This document shows positions 1 to 7,123 of a stretch of 64,000 nt of DNA, piece by piece (the stretch's first letter is position 1; every line of letters starts with the position of its first letter). The DNA is from Geodermatophilaceae bacterium NBWT11 (lineage in GTDB: Bacteria > Actinomycetota > Actinomycetes > Mycobacteriales > Geodermatophilaceae). The stretch covers positions 2,604,001-2,668,000 of the forward strand of contig CP043652.1 of NCBI GenBank assembly GCA_014218215.1, written 5' to 3'. The notes beneath the pieces were generated by a model. That model was given only the letters and a program-made list of their open reading frames with translations. It ran no database searches and was not told the origin of the DNA. Both the position numbers and the translations under genes were made by a program.

Positions 1-857
1 GCGCGGCCCAGCGCGAGCAACGCGGCCCGGTCCAGCGGCACCCGCACGGTGCGCCGCTGCGCGGACCGCCCGGTCACGACGGCGTGCCCGGCCTCGACCA
101 GCTCGGGCCACGGCCGGTCCAGCTGGGCCCGCACCGCGTCCAGCGCGGCCGCCGTCGGCCCGGCGTTGCCCTCGACCATCGCGGTGACGAAGGCCGGGTC
201 GCTGCCGACCACCCGCGTGCCGCTGGAGAAGCTGCCGGCAGCCAGCCCCAGGGTGAGCGGGCCGGCGTCACCCGCGGCCGCCGCGAGGGCGGCGGCCAGC
301 AGGTGCGGGACGTGGCTGATCGCGGCGACCGCGGCGTCGTGCTCGGCGGCGGTCACCGGCACCACCTGGGCGCCGACGGCCAGCGCCAGCTCGGCGACCC
401 GCAGCCAGCGGGGCAGCTCGGTGTCGGGCTCCAGGCAGACCGCCCAGCGGGCACCGCGGAACAGCTCGGGGTCGGTCGCGGCGTGCCCGCTGCGCTCGGT
501 GCCGCACATCGGGTGCCCGCCGACCACCCGGGTGCCGAACCGCTCGCGCAGCGCGGCCAGCACCGGCGCCTTCACCGAGCCCAGGTCGGTGACCGTCGCG
601 TCGTCGTCGACGTCCAGGTCCTCCAGGGCGGTGGCCAGCGCCGGCAGCGGGGTGGCCAGCACGACCACCCCGGACAGCTCCCGGCCGACGGTCACCCCAC
701 GCGCAGCGGCGGCGTCTCGGGCGGCCGGGTCGGTGTCCCAGCCGGTCACCGGCCTGCCCGCGGCCACCAGCGCGGCGGCCAGCGACCCACCCAGCTGGCC
801 CAGCCCCACGACGGAGACCGGGGGCGCGGGCATGGTCGGCACCGGGAGCCGGCTCAC
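1..857 (-). CDS. tyrA: Prephenate dehydrogenase, 3' end cut by the window edge
   Basis: Oxidises prephenate to 4-hydroxyphenylpyruvate in tyrosine synthesis. The N-terminus reads as a Rossmann NAD(P)-binding fold with the motif GLGQLGGS about 10 residues after the ATG at 833. Later come GGHPMCGTE and ISHVPHLLA, typical of TyrA. I chose the GTG at 857 because it overlaps the stop of the upstream thioesterase as GTGA, which suggests translational coupling; the ATG at 833 is the alternative. The frame stays open to base 1, so the C-terminal part, where many relatives carry an ACT domain, lies outside. Family assignment is firm and the exact start is less so. Confidence 0.9.
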   Translation of the reverse strand, partial: MSRLPVPTMPAPPVSVVGLGQLGGSLAAALVAAGRPVTGWDTDPAARDAAAARGVTVGRELSGVVVLATPLPALATALEDLDVDDDATVTDLGSVKAPVLAALRERFGTRVVGGHPMCGTERSGHAATDPELFRGARWAVCLEPDTELPRWLRVAELALAVGAQVVPVTAAEHDAAVAAISHVPHLLAAALAAAAGDAGPLTLGLAAGSFSSGTRVVGSDPAFVTAMVEGNAGPTAAALDAVRAQLDRPWPELVEAGHAVVTGRSAQRRTVRVPLDRAALLALGR

Positions 858-1447
858 CGCAGCTCGTCCGGGGCCGGCGTCGGGCCGGCGGGGCGGGTGC
901 CGGGCCCGCCCACCGGCGGGGGTGGCGGGGGAGCGGCGTCGGCGTCGACCGGGGTGAGCTGCATCGTCGGGGGAGCGGCGGGGCCGGCCAGCTCCCAGTC
1001 GCGGTCGGTGCGGAACACCCGGGCCAGCGCGATGGCCACCATCCGGCCGTCCTGGGCGCGCGCCTCGATGCGGTAGACCGCCGTCCGGCTGCTGCGGTGC
1101 AGCTCGGTGCCCTCGGCGACCAGGTGGTCACCCGGGCGGCCGGGGGCCAGGAACTCGGTGTGCACGTCCTGGGCGACGGCGACCGTGCCGTGGCTGTTGC
1201 TCACCGCGGCGTGCACCACGTCCAGCAGCGCCATGGTCGCCCCGCCGTGCGCCGTCCCCACCGCGTTGAGCTGTGCCGGGCCGACCGTCATCGACGCCCG
1301 GGCGTACCCCGGTGCCACCTGCTCCAGGGTGATGCCCAGGTGGGCGGCCAGCGGGTCGGCGGCCAGGGCAGCGAACAGCGCCGGCGGGACGTCGGGGGCG
1401 GGCGCGGTGCTGTCGGGGTCGGCCACGTCGGCGATGATCGCACCCAT
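854..1447 (-). CDS. PaaI-type hotdog-fold thioesterase
   Basis: A 197-residue protein with a hotdog thioesterase domain in roughly residues 30-150. The hallmark NAVGTAHGGATMALLD matches the active-site segment of PaaI-family acyl-CoA thioesterases. The last 40 residues are a proline/alanine-rich tail (a run of six prolines) that looks disordered and is not part of the domain. It is translationally coupled to tyrA downstream. Its ATG shares a CATG with the start codon of the divergent gene at 1446. The substrate is unknown; the tyrA linkage hints at aromatic metabolism but proves nothing. Confidence 0.82.
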   Translation of the reverse strand: MGAIIADVADPDSTAPAPDVPPALFAALAADPLAAHLGITLEQVAPGYARASMTVGPAQLNAVGTAHGGATMALLDVVHAAVSNSHGTVAVAQDVHTEFLAPGRPGDHLVAEGTELHRSSRTAVYRIEARAQDGRMVAIALARVFRTDRDWELAGPAAPPTMQLTPVDADAAPPPPPPVGGPGTRPAGPTPAPDELR

Positions 1448-1955
1448 GAGCGACCCGATGACCGGCCCGATGACCGAGGTGCTGCCCTCCTGGGCCGTGC
1501 GGGTGGAGAAGCAGTCCGACCGCTGGGTGGTCGAGCTGCTCGCCCAGGACGCCTCCGACGAGCTGCCGGTGCTCGAGCGCGCGCTCGGCGAGCCGGGTGC
1601 GAGCTGGCCCGGGCCCTACGTGTTCGTGGTCGACACCCGGCTGTACTTCGTCGCCCTCACCCACGGTCCGGGCGGGATGGTCCGCGCACTGATCAGCGAC
1701 GTGACCCTGCAGGAGTGGGTGCTGGCCAGCGAGGTCGTGGAGCGCTACGGCATCGAGGTCGACGAGGACGCCACGGACGACGACGACGAGGACGGCTTCC
1801 CCGCCGGCGACCTGGACCTCTTCTCCGACGGCGGGCTGCCGGCCGCCGAGCTCCAGCCGATCCTCACCGCCGACCTCTGGGCCGACGAGATGGTCGCCGC
1901 GATCGCCACCCGGCTCGGCTTCGCCGACGAGCTCGCCGCGGCGATCGCGCCGTGA
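1446..1955 (+). CDS. tRNA adenosine deaminase-associated protein
   Basis: A 169-residue protein matching the actinobacterial family usually annotated as tRNA adenosine deaminase-associated, found next to tadA. It has no recognised catalytic motif. An acidic stretch (EDATDDDDEDG) lies around residue 110. Three in-frame ATG codons (1446, 1458, 1470) could start it; the first is taken here. It overlaps the next gene as GTGA and is the first gene of a three-gene operon ending in tadA. Function is unknown; the constant linkage suggests a helper of A-to-I editing or of tRNA handling. Confidence 0.8.
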   Translation: MSDPMTGPMTEVLPSWAVRVEKQSDRWVVELLAQDASDELPVLERALGEPGASWPGPYVFVVDTRLYFVALTHGPGGMVRALISDVTLQEWVLASEVVERYGIEVDEDATDDDDEDGFPAGDLDLFSDGGLPAAELQPILTADLWADEMVAAIATRLGFADELAAAIAP

Positions 1956-2590
1956 CCGTCTCCGCGGTCGTCTTCGACCTGGGCGGGGTGATCACCACCA
2001 GCCCGCTGGCCGCCTTCGGTGACTACGAGCGCGACGCCGGCCTGCCGGTGGGGCTGATCGCCCGGCTCAACACCGAGAACGCGCACACCAACGCCTGGGC
2101 CCGCTTCGAGCGCAGCGAGCTCGACCGCGACGGGTTCGTCGAGGTCTTCGAGGCCGAGGCGCGCGCGGCCGGGCACGACGTCGACGCCACCCGGGTGCTC
2201 GCCGCGCTGAAGGGCAGCGTGCGGCCCGAGGTGGTCACCGCGATCCGGCACCTGGGGACGGCGGGGGTGCCACTGGCCCTGCTGACCAACAACGCCGCCC
2301 CGATGGACCCGGCGTCCGAGCACGGCGCGCTGATGGAGCTCTTCGACGTCGTCGTGGAGAGCTCGGTGGAGGGCATCCGCAAGCCCGAGCCCGAGATCTA
2401 CCCGCTGACCCTGGAGCGGCTGTCCCGGGCCGTGGCCCGGGAGATCGCGCCGAGCGAGGTGGCCTACCTCGACGACCTGGGCCCCAACCTGAAGCCGGCC
2501 CGGGCGCTGGGCTGGCAGACGGTCAAGGTCGTCGACCCGGCCGAGGCGCTCGCCGAGCTGGCCCGGCTCACCGGGGTGCGGCTGGCATGA
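1952..2590 (+). CDS. HAD-superfamily hydrolase
   Basis: A 212-residue HAD hydrolase. Motif I is FDLGGVI at residues 7-13, with the nucleophile Asp followed by Gly rather than the second Asp, as in the YihX/epoxide hydrolase N-domain type. Motif II is LLTNNA, the motif III lysine is in IRKPEPEIY, and motif IV is YLDDL. The start is a GTG overlapping the previous stop (GTGA), and the gene overlaps tadA as ATGA. The likely role is a small phosphatase; the substrate cannot be read from sequence. Its position between two tRNA-editing genes may simply reflect operon packing. Confidence 0.85.
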   Translation: MTVSAVVFDLGGVITTSPLAAFGDYERDAGLPVGLIARLNTENAHTNAWARFERSELDRDGFVEVFEAEARAAGHDVDATRVLAALKGSVRPEVVTAIRHLGTAGVPLALLTNNAAPMDPASEHGALMELFDVVVESSVEGIRKPEPEIYPLTLERLSRAVAREIAPSEVAYLDDLGPNLKPARALGWQTVKVVDPAEALAELARLTGVRLA

Positions 2591-3045
2591 CCCCCGAGCA
2601 GGCGATGGACCGCGCGCTCGAGCTCGCCGCCGCGGCGCCGGGCTGGGGGGACGCACCGATCGGTGCCGTCGTCCTCGGGTCCGACGGCACCGTGCTGGCC
2701 GAGGCGGCCAACGAGAGGGAGAGGACCGGCGACCCCACCGCGCACGCCGAGGTGCTCGCGCTGCGGGCAGCGGCGGCCGCGCACGGGGACGGCTGGCGGC
2801 TCACCGGCGCGACCCTGGTGGTGACCCTGGAGCCGTGCACGATGTGCGCCGGGGCGGCCGTGCTGTCCCGGGTCGCCCGGGTGGTCTACGGCGCCGACGA
2901 CCCCAAGGCCGGGGCGGCCGGCTCGCTGTGGGACGTCGTCCGGGACCGCCGGCTCAACCACCGTCCCGAGGTGCTCGCCGGGCTGCGGGCGGCGGAGTCC
3001 GGGGAGCTCCTACGCGCCTTCTTCCGCGCCCAGCGGGGCCTGTAG
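2587..3045 (+). CDS. tadA: tRNA-specific adenosine deaminase
   Basis: Converts A34 to inosine in the wobble position of tRNA-Arg(ACG). The 152-residue protein carries the complete zinc deaminase signature: HAE at residues 53-55 and PCTMC at 83-87, giving one His and two Cys ligands plus the catalytic Glu. The length is normal for the family. Translation is coupled to the HAD gene by ATGA. Its TAG stop codon is also the first half of the -10 box of the downstream tRNA-Ser gene. Confidence 0.95.
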   Translation: MTPEQAMDRALELAAAAPGWGDAPIGAVVLGSDGTVLAEAANERERTGDPTAHAEVLALRAAAAAHGDGWRLTGATLVVTLEPCTMCAGAAVLSRVARVVYGADDPKAGAAGSLWDVVRDRRLNHRPEVLAGLRAAESGELLRAFFRAQRGL

Positions 3046-3048
3046 TCT
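3043..3048 (+). promoter_or_regulatory. -10 box of tRNA-Ser(CGA), overlapping the tadA stop
   Basis: TAGTCT lies 7 bases before the tRNA 5' end. Its first three bases are the tadA stop codon. The same hexamer precedes tRNA-Ser(GGA) at 5261. No convincing -35 box was found. Confidence 0.55.
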
Positions 3049-3055
3049 GCTCCAC

Positions 3056-3144
3056 GGTGGCGTGTCCGAGCGGCCGAAGGAGCACGCCTCGAAAGCGTGT
3101 GAGGTTCACAGCCTCCGTGGGTTCAAATCCCACCGCCACCGCCA
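3056..3144 (+). tRNA. tRNA-Ser, anticodon CGA, CCA encoded
   Basis: A class II tRNA with acceptor stem GGTGGCG/CGCCACC, anticodon stem CACGC/GCGTG with loop CTCGAAA (anticodon CGA), a long variable arm, and a T stem GTGGG/CCCAC with loop TTCAAAT. Discriminator G is at 3141 and the genomic CCA at 3142-3144. A strong hairpin terminator follows directly. Confidence 0.96.
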
Positions 3145-3147
3145 GCA

Positions 3148-3183
3148 CGAGAGGGCGGCACCCACGCGGGTGCCGCCCTCTCG
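3148..3183. terminator. 16-bp hairpin terminator after tRNA-Ser(CGA)
   Basis: Perfect arms 3148-3163 and 3168-3183 with the 4-base loop ACGC. It lies between the tRNA and the converging kinase gene, so it probably serves both directions. There is no clear U-tract, which is usual in high-GC actinobacteria. Confidence 0.75.
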
Positions 3184-3195
3184 TCGTCCCGGCCC

Positions 3196-4710
3196 TCAGG
3201 CGATGACGTCGACGTCCATGAGCAGCGCGCCGTCCGCGCCCTCGACCAGCACGAAGCGGTGCTGCTCGACCTGCTCCTCGCCGTCCTCGACGAAGGTGAC
3301 CTGCCCGGTGGCCTCCAGCGACCCGTCGGTGGCGCTCACCGGGCCGAGCACGACGTCGTCGAACCGGTTCCAGAACGACGTGTAGTCGCCGCGGCTCGAG
3401 GCCTCCTGCAGCGTCGGGCCGGTCAGGCCGTAGGCGGTCTGCGGGTCACCGGGCAGCAGCGCGTAGTAGCCCTCGATCGCGGTGGCCACGTCGGCGGCGG
3501 TGACGACGTCCTCGGTCGGCTCGGTGGTGGCCTCCGTGGTGGGCGCGGCCTCGGTGGTCGGGTCCTCGGTGGGGGCGACCGGCTGGGCGGCCGACGTCGC
3601 CGGGGCGGACGTCGTGGGGTCGGCCGTCGTCGTGGACGCGTCGTCGGGCCGGGTGACCAGGAAGACCCCGCCCGCGACCAGCAGCAGGACCAGCACGAGG
3701 CCCGCGGCCACCAGCCCGCCACGGGACCGGCGGGGTGCCGGGGCCGGAGCGACCGCCGTCCGCCGTGGGGGAGCGGGCAGGTCGGTGCGGGTCGGTGCGC
3801 GGGGCGGTGCCGGCACCGTCTGCAGCGGCGTCCGGGCGGTGAGCACGGCGGTGACGTCGCCCCCGCGTCCCGCGGCCAGGCCGGCCAGCTCGTCGCGCAC
3901 CTGGGCCATCGTGGGGCGGGCCGCCGGGTCGGTGCCGAGCATCCGCTCGATCGTCGCGGTGAGCGCACCCGAGCGCTGCGGCGGGCGGACGTCGCCGGCC
4001 GCGGCCCGGTGCAGCATCTCCAGGGAGTTGCCCGACGAGCCGAACGGCGGGTCGCCCTCCAGGCACGTGTAGAGGGTCGCGCCGAGGCTGAACACGTCGC
4101 CGGCCGGGCCCGGCTCCTGGCCGCGGGCGACCTCGGGAGACAGGAACGCCGGGGTGCCGGTGAGCATCCCGGTCTGGGTCAGCCGGACGTCGCCCTGGGC
4201 GTGCGAGATCCCGAAGTCGGTGATCTTGACCAGGCCCTCGAGCCGGTCGCCCTGCCCGACCAGGACGTTGCCCGGCTTCACGTCCCGGTGCACGATCCCG
4301 GCGGCGTGCGTGGCGACCAGGGCGTCGGCCAGCTGGGCACCGATCTGGGCGACCTGCTGCACCGGCAGCACCCCGTCGGCGGACAGCACGTCGGCCAGGC
4401 TGCGCGAGGGCAGGTGCTCCATGACCAGCCACGGTTGGCCGCCGTCCTCGGCGACGTCGTAGACGCTGATCGCGTGCGGGTGGCTGACCCGTGCGGCGAT
4501 CCTGCCCTCCCGCATCGTGCGGGCCCGGTGCTCCTCGGCGACCGCGGGGTCCACGCCGGGGGGCAGCACCACCTGCTTGATCGCGACCTCGCGGCCCAGC
4601 CGCTCGTCGGTGGCCAGCCAGACCGCGCCCATCCCGCCGCCACCGAGTCGGGACAGCAGCCGGTAGCGCCCGGCCACCCGGTACCCGGGGCCGATCCCGG
4701 CGCTCGTCAT
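3196..4710 (-). CDS. Transmembrane serine/threonine protein kinase (PknB-like)
   Basis: A 504-residue Hanks-type kinase. The glycine-rich loop is RLGGGGMGAV (21-30), the ATP lysine K45, the catalytic loop HRDVKPGN (141-148), DFG 165-167, and the APE motif is replaced by SPE (191-193). A Pro/Thr linker leads to one membrane helix at about 332-353. An extracellular Ala/Thr/Pro-rich stalk follows, then a roughly 100-residue terminal domain of unknown ligand. There are no PASTA repeats, so it is not PknB itself. A TAGCGT -10 box 7 bases before the ATG suggests a leaderless message. Signal and targets are unknown. Confidence 0.93.
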   Translation of the reverse strand: MTSAGIGPGYRVAGRYRLLSRLGGGGMGAVWLATDERLGREVAIKQVVLPPGVDPAVAEEHRARTMREGRIAARVSHPHAISVYDVAEDGGQPWLVMEHLPSRSLADVLSADGVLPVQQVAQIGAQLADALVATHAAGIVHRDVKPGNVLVGQGDRLEGLVKITDFGISHAQGDVRLTQTGMLTGTPAFLSPEVARGQEPGPAGDVFSLGATLYTCLEGDPPFGSSGNSLEMLHRAAAGDVRPPQRSGALTATIERMLGTDPAARPTMAQVRDELAGLAAGRGGDVTAVLTARTPLQTVPAPPRAPTRTDLPAPPRRTAVAPAPAPRRSRGGLVAAGLVLVLLLVAGGVFLVTRPDDASTTTADPTTSAPATSAAQPVAPTEDPTTEAAPTTEATTEPTEDVVTAADVATAIEGYYALLPGDPQTAYGLTGPTLQEASSRGDYTSFWNRFDDVVLGPVSATDGSLEATGQVTFVEDGEEQVEQHRFVLVEGADGALLMDVDVIA

Positions 4711-4717
4711 CCCGGCG

Positions 4718-4723
4718 ACGCTA
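4718..4723 (-). promoter_or_regulatory. -10 box of the kinase gene, leaderless type
   Basis: TAGCGT on the minus strand ends 7 bases before the ATG at 4710, and no Shine-Dalgarno sequence lies between. Transcription would start at or next to the start codon. Confidence 0.5.
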
Positions 4724-4744
4724 CCGGCGGTGCCGGTCGGGCGC

Positions 4745-5095
4745 TCAGGCCTGGGCGGGCGTGCCGTACCGCTGGGCGTACTCGGTCTGGGCGCCCTCCG
4801 GCAGGGCGTCGTACAGCTCGGCGAGCTCGGTCTCGGTGCCGGCCGGCAGGTCGTCGAACAGCTGCGCCCAGGTGGGCGGGTCCTCGTAGCTCCGGGTGAG
4901 CAGCAGCTCCCAGGCCCGCACCTGCCGGTCGCGCTGGTCGCGGCCGGCGATCATCCGGGTGAAGTACCGGTCCTTGGCGGCGTCCTTCTCCGCGCGCGTC
5001 GCGTCCTCGGGGAGGTCGCTGGGGTCGGTCTCGGTGAGCGCAGCCACGATCGCGTCCACCACCTCGGGGCGGATCTGTTCGGCGTCGCTGCTCAT
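4745..5095 (-). CDS. Small hypothetical protein, charged and helical
   Basis: A 116-residue soluble protein that I do not recognise. It is rich in Asp, Glu and Arg and looks mostly helical (for example DAIVAALTETDPSDLPED and AKDRYFTRMIAGRDQRD). No signal peptide, cysteine cluster or membrane segment is visible. The ATG at 5095 is preceded by GGGAGAG at a good distance, which favours it over an upstream ATG at 5164. It ends 34 bases before the start of the kinase gene on the same strand, so the two may be cotranscribed, but the kinase also has its own promoter box. Confidence 0.7.
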   Translation of the reverse strand: MSSDAEQIRPEVVDAIVAALTETDPSDLPEDATRAEKDAAKDRYFTRMIAGRDQRDRQVRAWELLLTRSYEDPPTWAQLFDDLPAGTETELAELYDALPEGAQTEYAQRYGTPAQA

Positions 5096-5260
5096 CGCGT
5101 GCTCTCCCGGGTCGGTGCTGCGGTGTCGGGCCCGAGCTTGCCCGGTCCCGACCCCGCTGACCACACCGGTGACCCCGCCGCATCCGACGTCCGCACCCTC
5201 GGGCGGCCCACCCGGTGCCGGCCGCCGAGAGCCGGGGCCGAACCGCCCCGGGTCGACCGG

Positions 5261-5266
5261 TAGTCT
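5261..5266 (+). promoter_or_regulatory. -10 box of tRNA-Ser(GGA)
   Basis: TAGTCT lies 13 bases before the mature tRNA end, which leaves a short 5' leader for RNase P. It is identical to the -10 hexamer of the other serine tRNA at 3043. Confidence 0.5.
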
Positions 5267-5279
5267 GGTCGGCGCAGTT

Positions 5280-5364
5280 GGAGGATTCGCCTAGTGGCCT
5301 ATGGCGCTCGCTTGGAAAGCGGGTTGGGTGCAAGCCCTCGGGAGTTCGAATCTCCCATCCTCCG
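5280..5364 (+). tRNA. tRNA-Ser, anticodon GGA, CCA not encoded
   Basis: A class II tRNA with acceptor stem GGAGGAT/ATCCTCC, anticodon loop TTGGAAA (anticodon GGA), a long variable arm and a T arm GGGAG-TTCGAAT-CTCCC. Discriminator G is at 5364; the next bases are CAG, so CCA must be added enzymatically, unlike the serine tRNA at 3056. The whole 3' part overlaps the antisense end of the EamA transporter gene. Confidence 0.96.
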
Positions 5365-6219
5365 CAGGTACAGCCCGGCCACGGCGCCGAGCATGAGCAG
5401 GCCCCCCACCAGTGCGGTGGGGGCCAGCCGCTCGCCCAGCAGCACCGTGGCCAACGCCGTCGCGGTGAGCGGTTCGAGCAGCGTCACGATCGACACCACC
5501 GCCGCGGGCACCGCTCGCACCCCGGTGAAGAACAGCCCGTAGGCCAGTGCCGTGGGCACCGCGCCCAGGTAGACCAGCAGCGCCAGGGCCACCGGGTCGG
5601 TGGTGGAGTCCAGCCCGACGGCCAGGGCGACCGGGGTCAGCGCGACGGCGCCCACGGCGAAGCCGATCGTGGTCGTCGGCACCCCGGCCGGCACCCGCGA
5701 CGAGGTGAGGACGACGGCCGCGTACGCGACCGCGCAGCCCAGCGCGGTGAGCGCCCCCAGCACGACGGCGTCCCCGCCGTCCCCGGTCGCGGACACCCCG
5801 ACCAGCAGCACCAGACCGACCAGGGCGACGGCCAGCGCGGCCCAGGTCGTGGTGTCGGGCCGGCCGTGGCCCAGCAGGCTGCCGCCGACCGCGATGAGCA
5901 GCGGGGCGGCGCCCAGGGCGACCAGGGTGGCGATCGAGACGCCCGCGGTGCCCACGGCGAGGAAGTAGGCGGCCTGGTAGACCGCCAGCCCGACGCCGAC
6001 CACCAGGAGGCGCGCCCGGGCGCCGTCGGTGGTGGACGCCTTCCGGCGGGCGAGCTGAAGGGCGACCAGCAGGGCCGCCCCGATCGCCATCCGGTGCCAG
6101 GCGACGTCGAGCGGGTCGAGGTCGGTGCGGCGGAGCACGGCGTCCCCGGCGACCCCGGAGGTGCCCCAGGCCAGTGCCGCGGCGACGACGAGGGCGAAAC
6201 CGCGGGCCGGGGTGGTCAC
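5299..6219 (-). CDS. EamA/DMT-family transporter
   Basis: A 306-residue inner-membrane protein with ten hydrophobic segments in two EamA repeats, typical of drug/metabolite exporters (substrate unknown). The second repeat carries the usual LLEPLTATALATVLLGE signature near residues 248-264. The last 20 or so residues (MGDSNSRGLAPNPLSKRAP) are read from the antisense of tRNA-Ser(GGA), giving a 66-base overlap with that gene. The true membrane domain ends before this tail, so the tail is probably a by-product of a lost stop codon. The start is a GTG at 6219 without a clear ribosome site. Confidence 0.87.
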   Translation of the reverse strand: MTTPARGFALVVAAALAWGTSGVAGDAVLRRTDLDPLDVAWHRMAIGAALLVALQLARRKASTTDGARARLLVVGVGLAVYQAAYFLAVGTAGVSIATLVALGAAPLLIAVGGSLLGHGRPDTTTWAALAVALVGLVLLVGVSATGDGGDAVVLGALTALGCAVAYAAVVLTSSRVPAGVPTTTIGFAVGAVALTPVALAVGLDSTTDPVALALLVYLGAVPTALAYGLFFTGVRAVPAAVVSIVTLLEPLTATALATVLLGERLAPTALVGGLLMLGAVAGLYLRRMGDSNSRGLAPNPLSKRAP

Positions 6220-6265
6220 CGGGAGATGATCGCGGAGGCGTCCACCGGGTTCCCCGGGCGTCCTC

Positions 6266-6271
6266 TAGACT
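6266..6271 (+). promoter_or_regulatory. -10 box of the SRP RNA gene
   Basis: TAGACT lies 8 bases before the proposed 5' end of the SRP RNA. The same hexamer recurs before the YceI gene at 6387. Confidence 0.5.
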
Positions 6272-6278
6272 GACCGGC

Positions 6279-6367
6279 AGACCCCTCGTGCGGCGTCATC
6301 CTGTGAACCTCCCCAGGGCCGGAAGGCAGCAAGGATAAGCGGGCTCTGGCGGGTGTGCGGGGGGTCC
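6279..6367 (+). ncRNA. ffs: Small signal recognition particle RNA (4.5S type)
   Basis: The conserved domain IV is present: CAGGGCCGGAAGGCAGC followed by AAGGATAAGC, with the Ffh-binding internal loops. The ends pair: GACCCC at 6280-6285 with GGGGTC at 6361-6366. Length near 90 bases fits the short bacterial SRP RNA. It lies just upstream of dnaX's neighbour, a linkage common in actinobacteria. Exact ends are estimated from pairing and the upstream -10 box. Confidence 0.92.
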
Positions 6368-6386
6368 CTTGTGTTTCCGGCACGGC

Positions 6387-6392
6387 TAGACT
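6387..6392 (+). promoter_or_regulatory. -10 box for the YceI gene
   Basis: TAGACT is followed by about 28 bases of leader with GGGAG at 6411, six bases before the GTG at 6421. This gene therefore has its own promoter and a conventional ribosome site rather than a leaderless start. Confidence 0.5.
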
Positions 6393-6420
6393 GCTTGAAC
6401 CTTCATCATCGGGAGTGTTC

Positions 6421-7089
6421 GTGCCCAGTCGCCGCACCTGGACCGTCGTCGGGGGTGTCGCCGCGCTCGTCGTGGTCGGTGCCGTCGGCGGACCGCTCGT
6501 CTACGCCGCGCTGCAGGAGGACGCCGCCCCGGCGACCACCGTGCAGGCGCAGGACTCCGACGCACCGCTCGTCGAGACCACTGACGGCACCTGGACCGTG
6601 AGCAGCGGCTCGTCGGCCGGCTACCGGGTCGACGAGGTGCTCAACGGCGCCGACGTGACCGTGGCCGGCACGACCGACCAGGTGACCGGCACCGTCGTCG
6701 TCAGCGGAGGGGACCTGGCCTCGGCCGAGGTGGACGTCGACGTCGCCTCCGTCACCACCGACAGCGACCGGCGGGACTCCTACTTCCGGGACGACGTGAT
6801 GGAGGTCGGGGAGTTCCCGACCGCCTCCTTCGTCGTGGACCGGGCCGTGGACCTGCCCGAGCTGACCGGGACGCCGGTGACCGTGCCCGTCGCCGGGACG
6901 CTCGCGCTGCACGGGGTCACCCAGGACGTGACGGTGGACCTGTCCGTCGTCCGGACCGCCGACGGCGTCGAGGCCTCCGGCTCGATCCCGGTGACCTTCA
7001 GCGACTACGACGTGACCGCGCCGGACCTGGGCTTCGTCTCCGTCGAGGACGCCGGCTCGGTCGAGCTCTTCCTGGTGCTCGCGCAGTAG
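6421..7089 (+). CDS. Membrane-anchored YceI-family protein
   Basis: A 222-residue protein with an N-terminal hydrophobic segment (about residues 8-30) acting as signal anchor, then a YceI lipocalin-like barrel. Family features are GTWTVSSGSSAGYRVDE, the segment SDRRDSYFRDDVMEVGEFPTASF and ALHGVTQDVTV. YceI proteins bind isoprenoid-like lipids in the cell envelope; the ligand here is unknown. The GTG at 6421 is chosen because GGGAG precedes it; an in-frame ATG at 6355 lies within the SRP RNA. Confidence 0.88.
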   Translation: MPSRRTWTVVGGVAALVVVGAVGGPLVYAALQEDAAPATTVQAQDSDAPLVETTDGTWTVSSGSSAGYRVDEVLNGADVTVAGTTDQVTGTVVVSGGDLASAEVDVDVASVTTDSDRRDSYFRDDVMEVGEFPTASFVVDRAVDLPELTGTPVTVPVAGTLALHGVTQDVTVDLSVVRTADGVEASGSIPVTFSDYDVTAPDLGFVSVEDAGSVELFLVLAQ

Positions 7090-7111
7090 CAGGAGTGTCG
7101 GAGGAGACCCG

Positions 7112-7117
7112 TAGCCT
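7112..7117 (+). promoter_or_regulatory. -10 box of dnaX, leaderless type
   Basis: TAGCCT is followed by six bases and then the GTG at 7124. No Shine-Dalgarno sequence fits between, so a leaderless transcript is likely. This also fixes the start codon. Confidence 0.5.
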
Positions 7118-7123
7118 CGGGGT

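Noticed and set aside
2954-3148. Small frame antisense to tadA and tRNA-Ser(CGA)
   Set aside because: Its N-terminal residues come from antisense tRNA, a common source of false small proteins.
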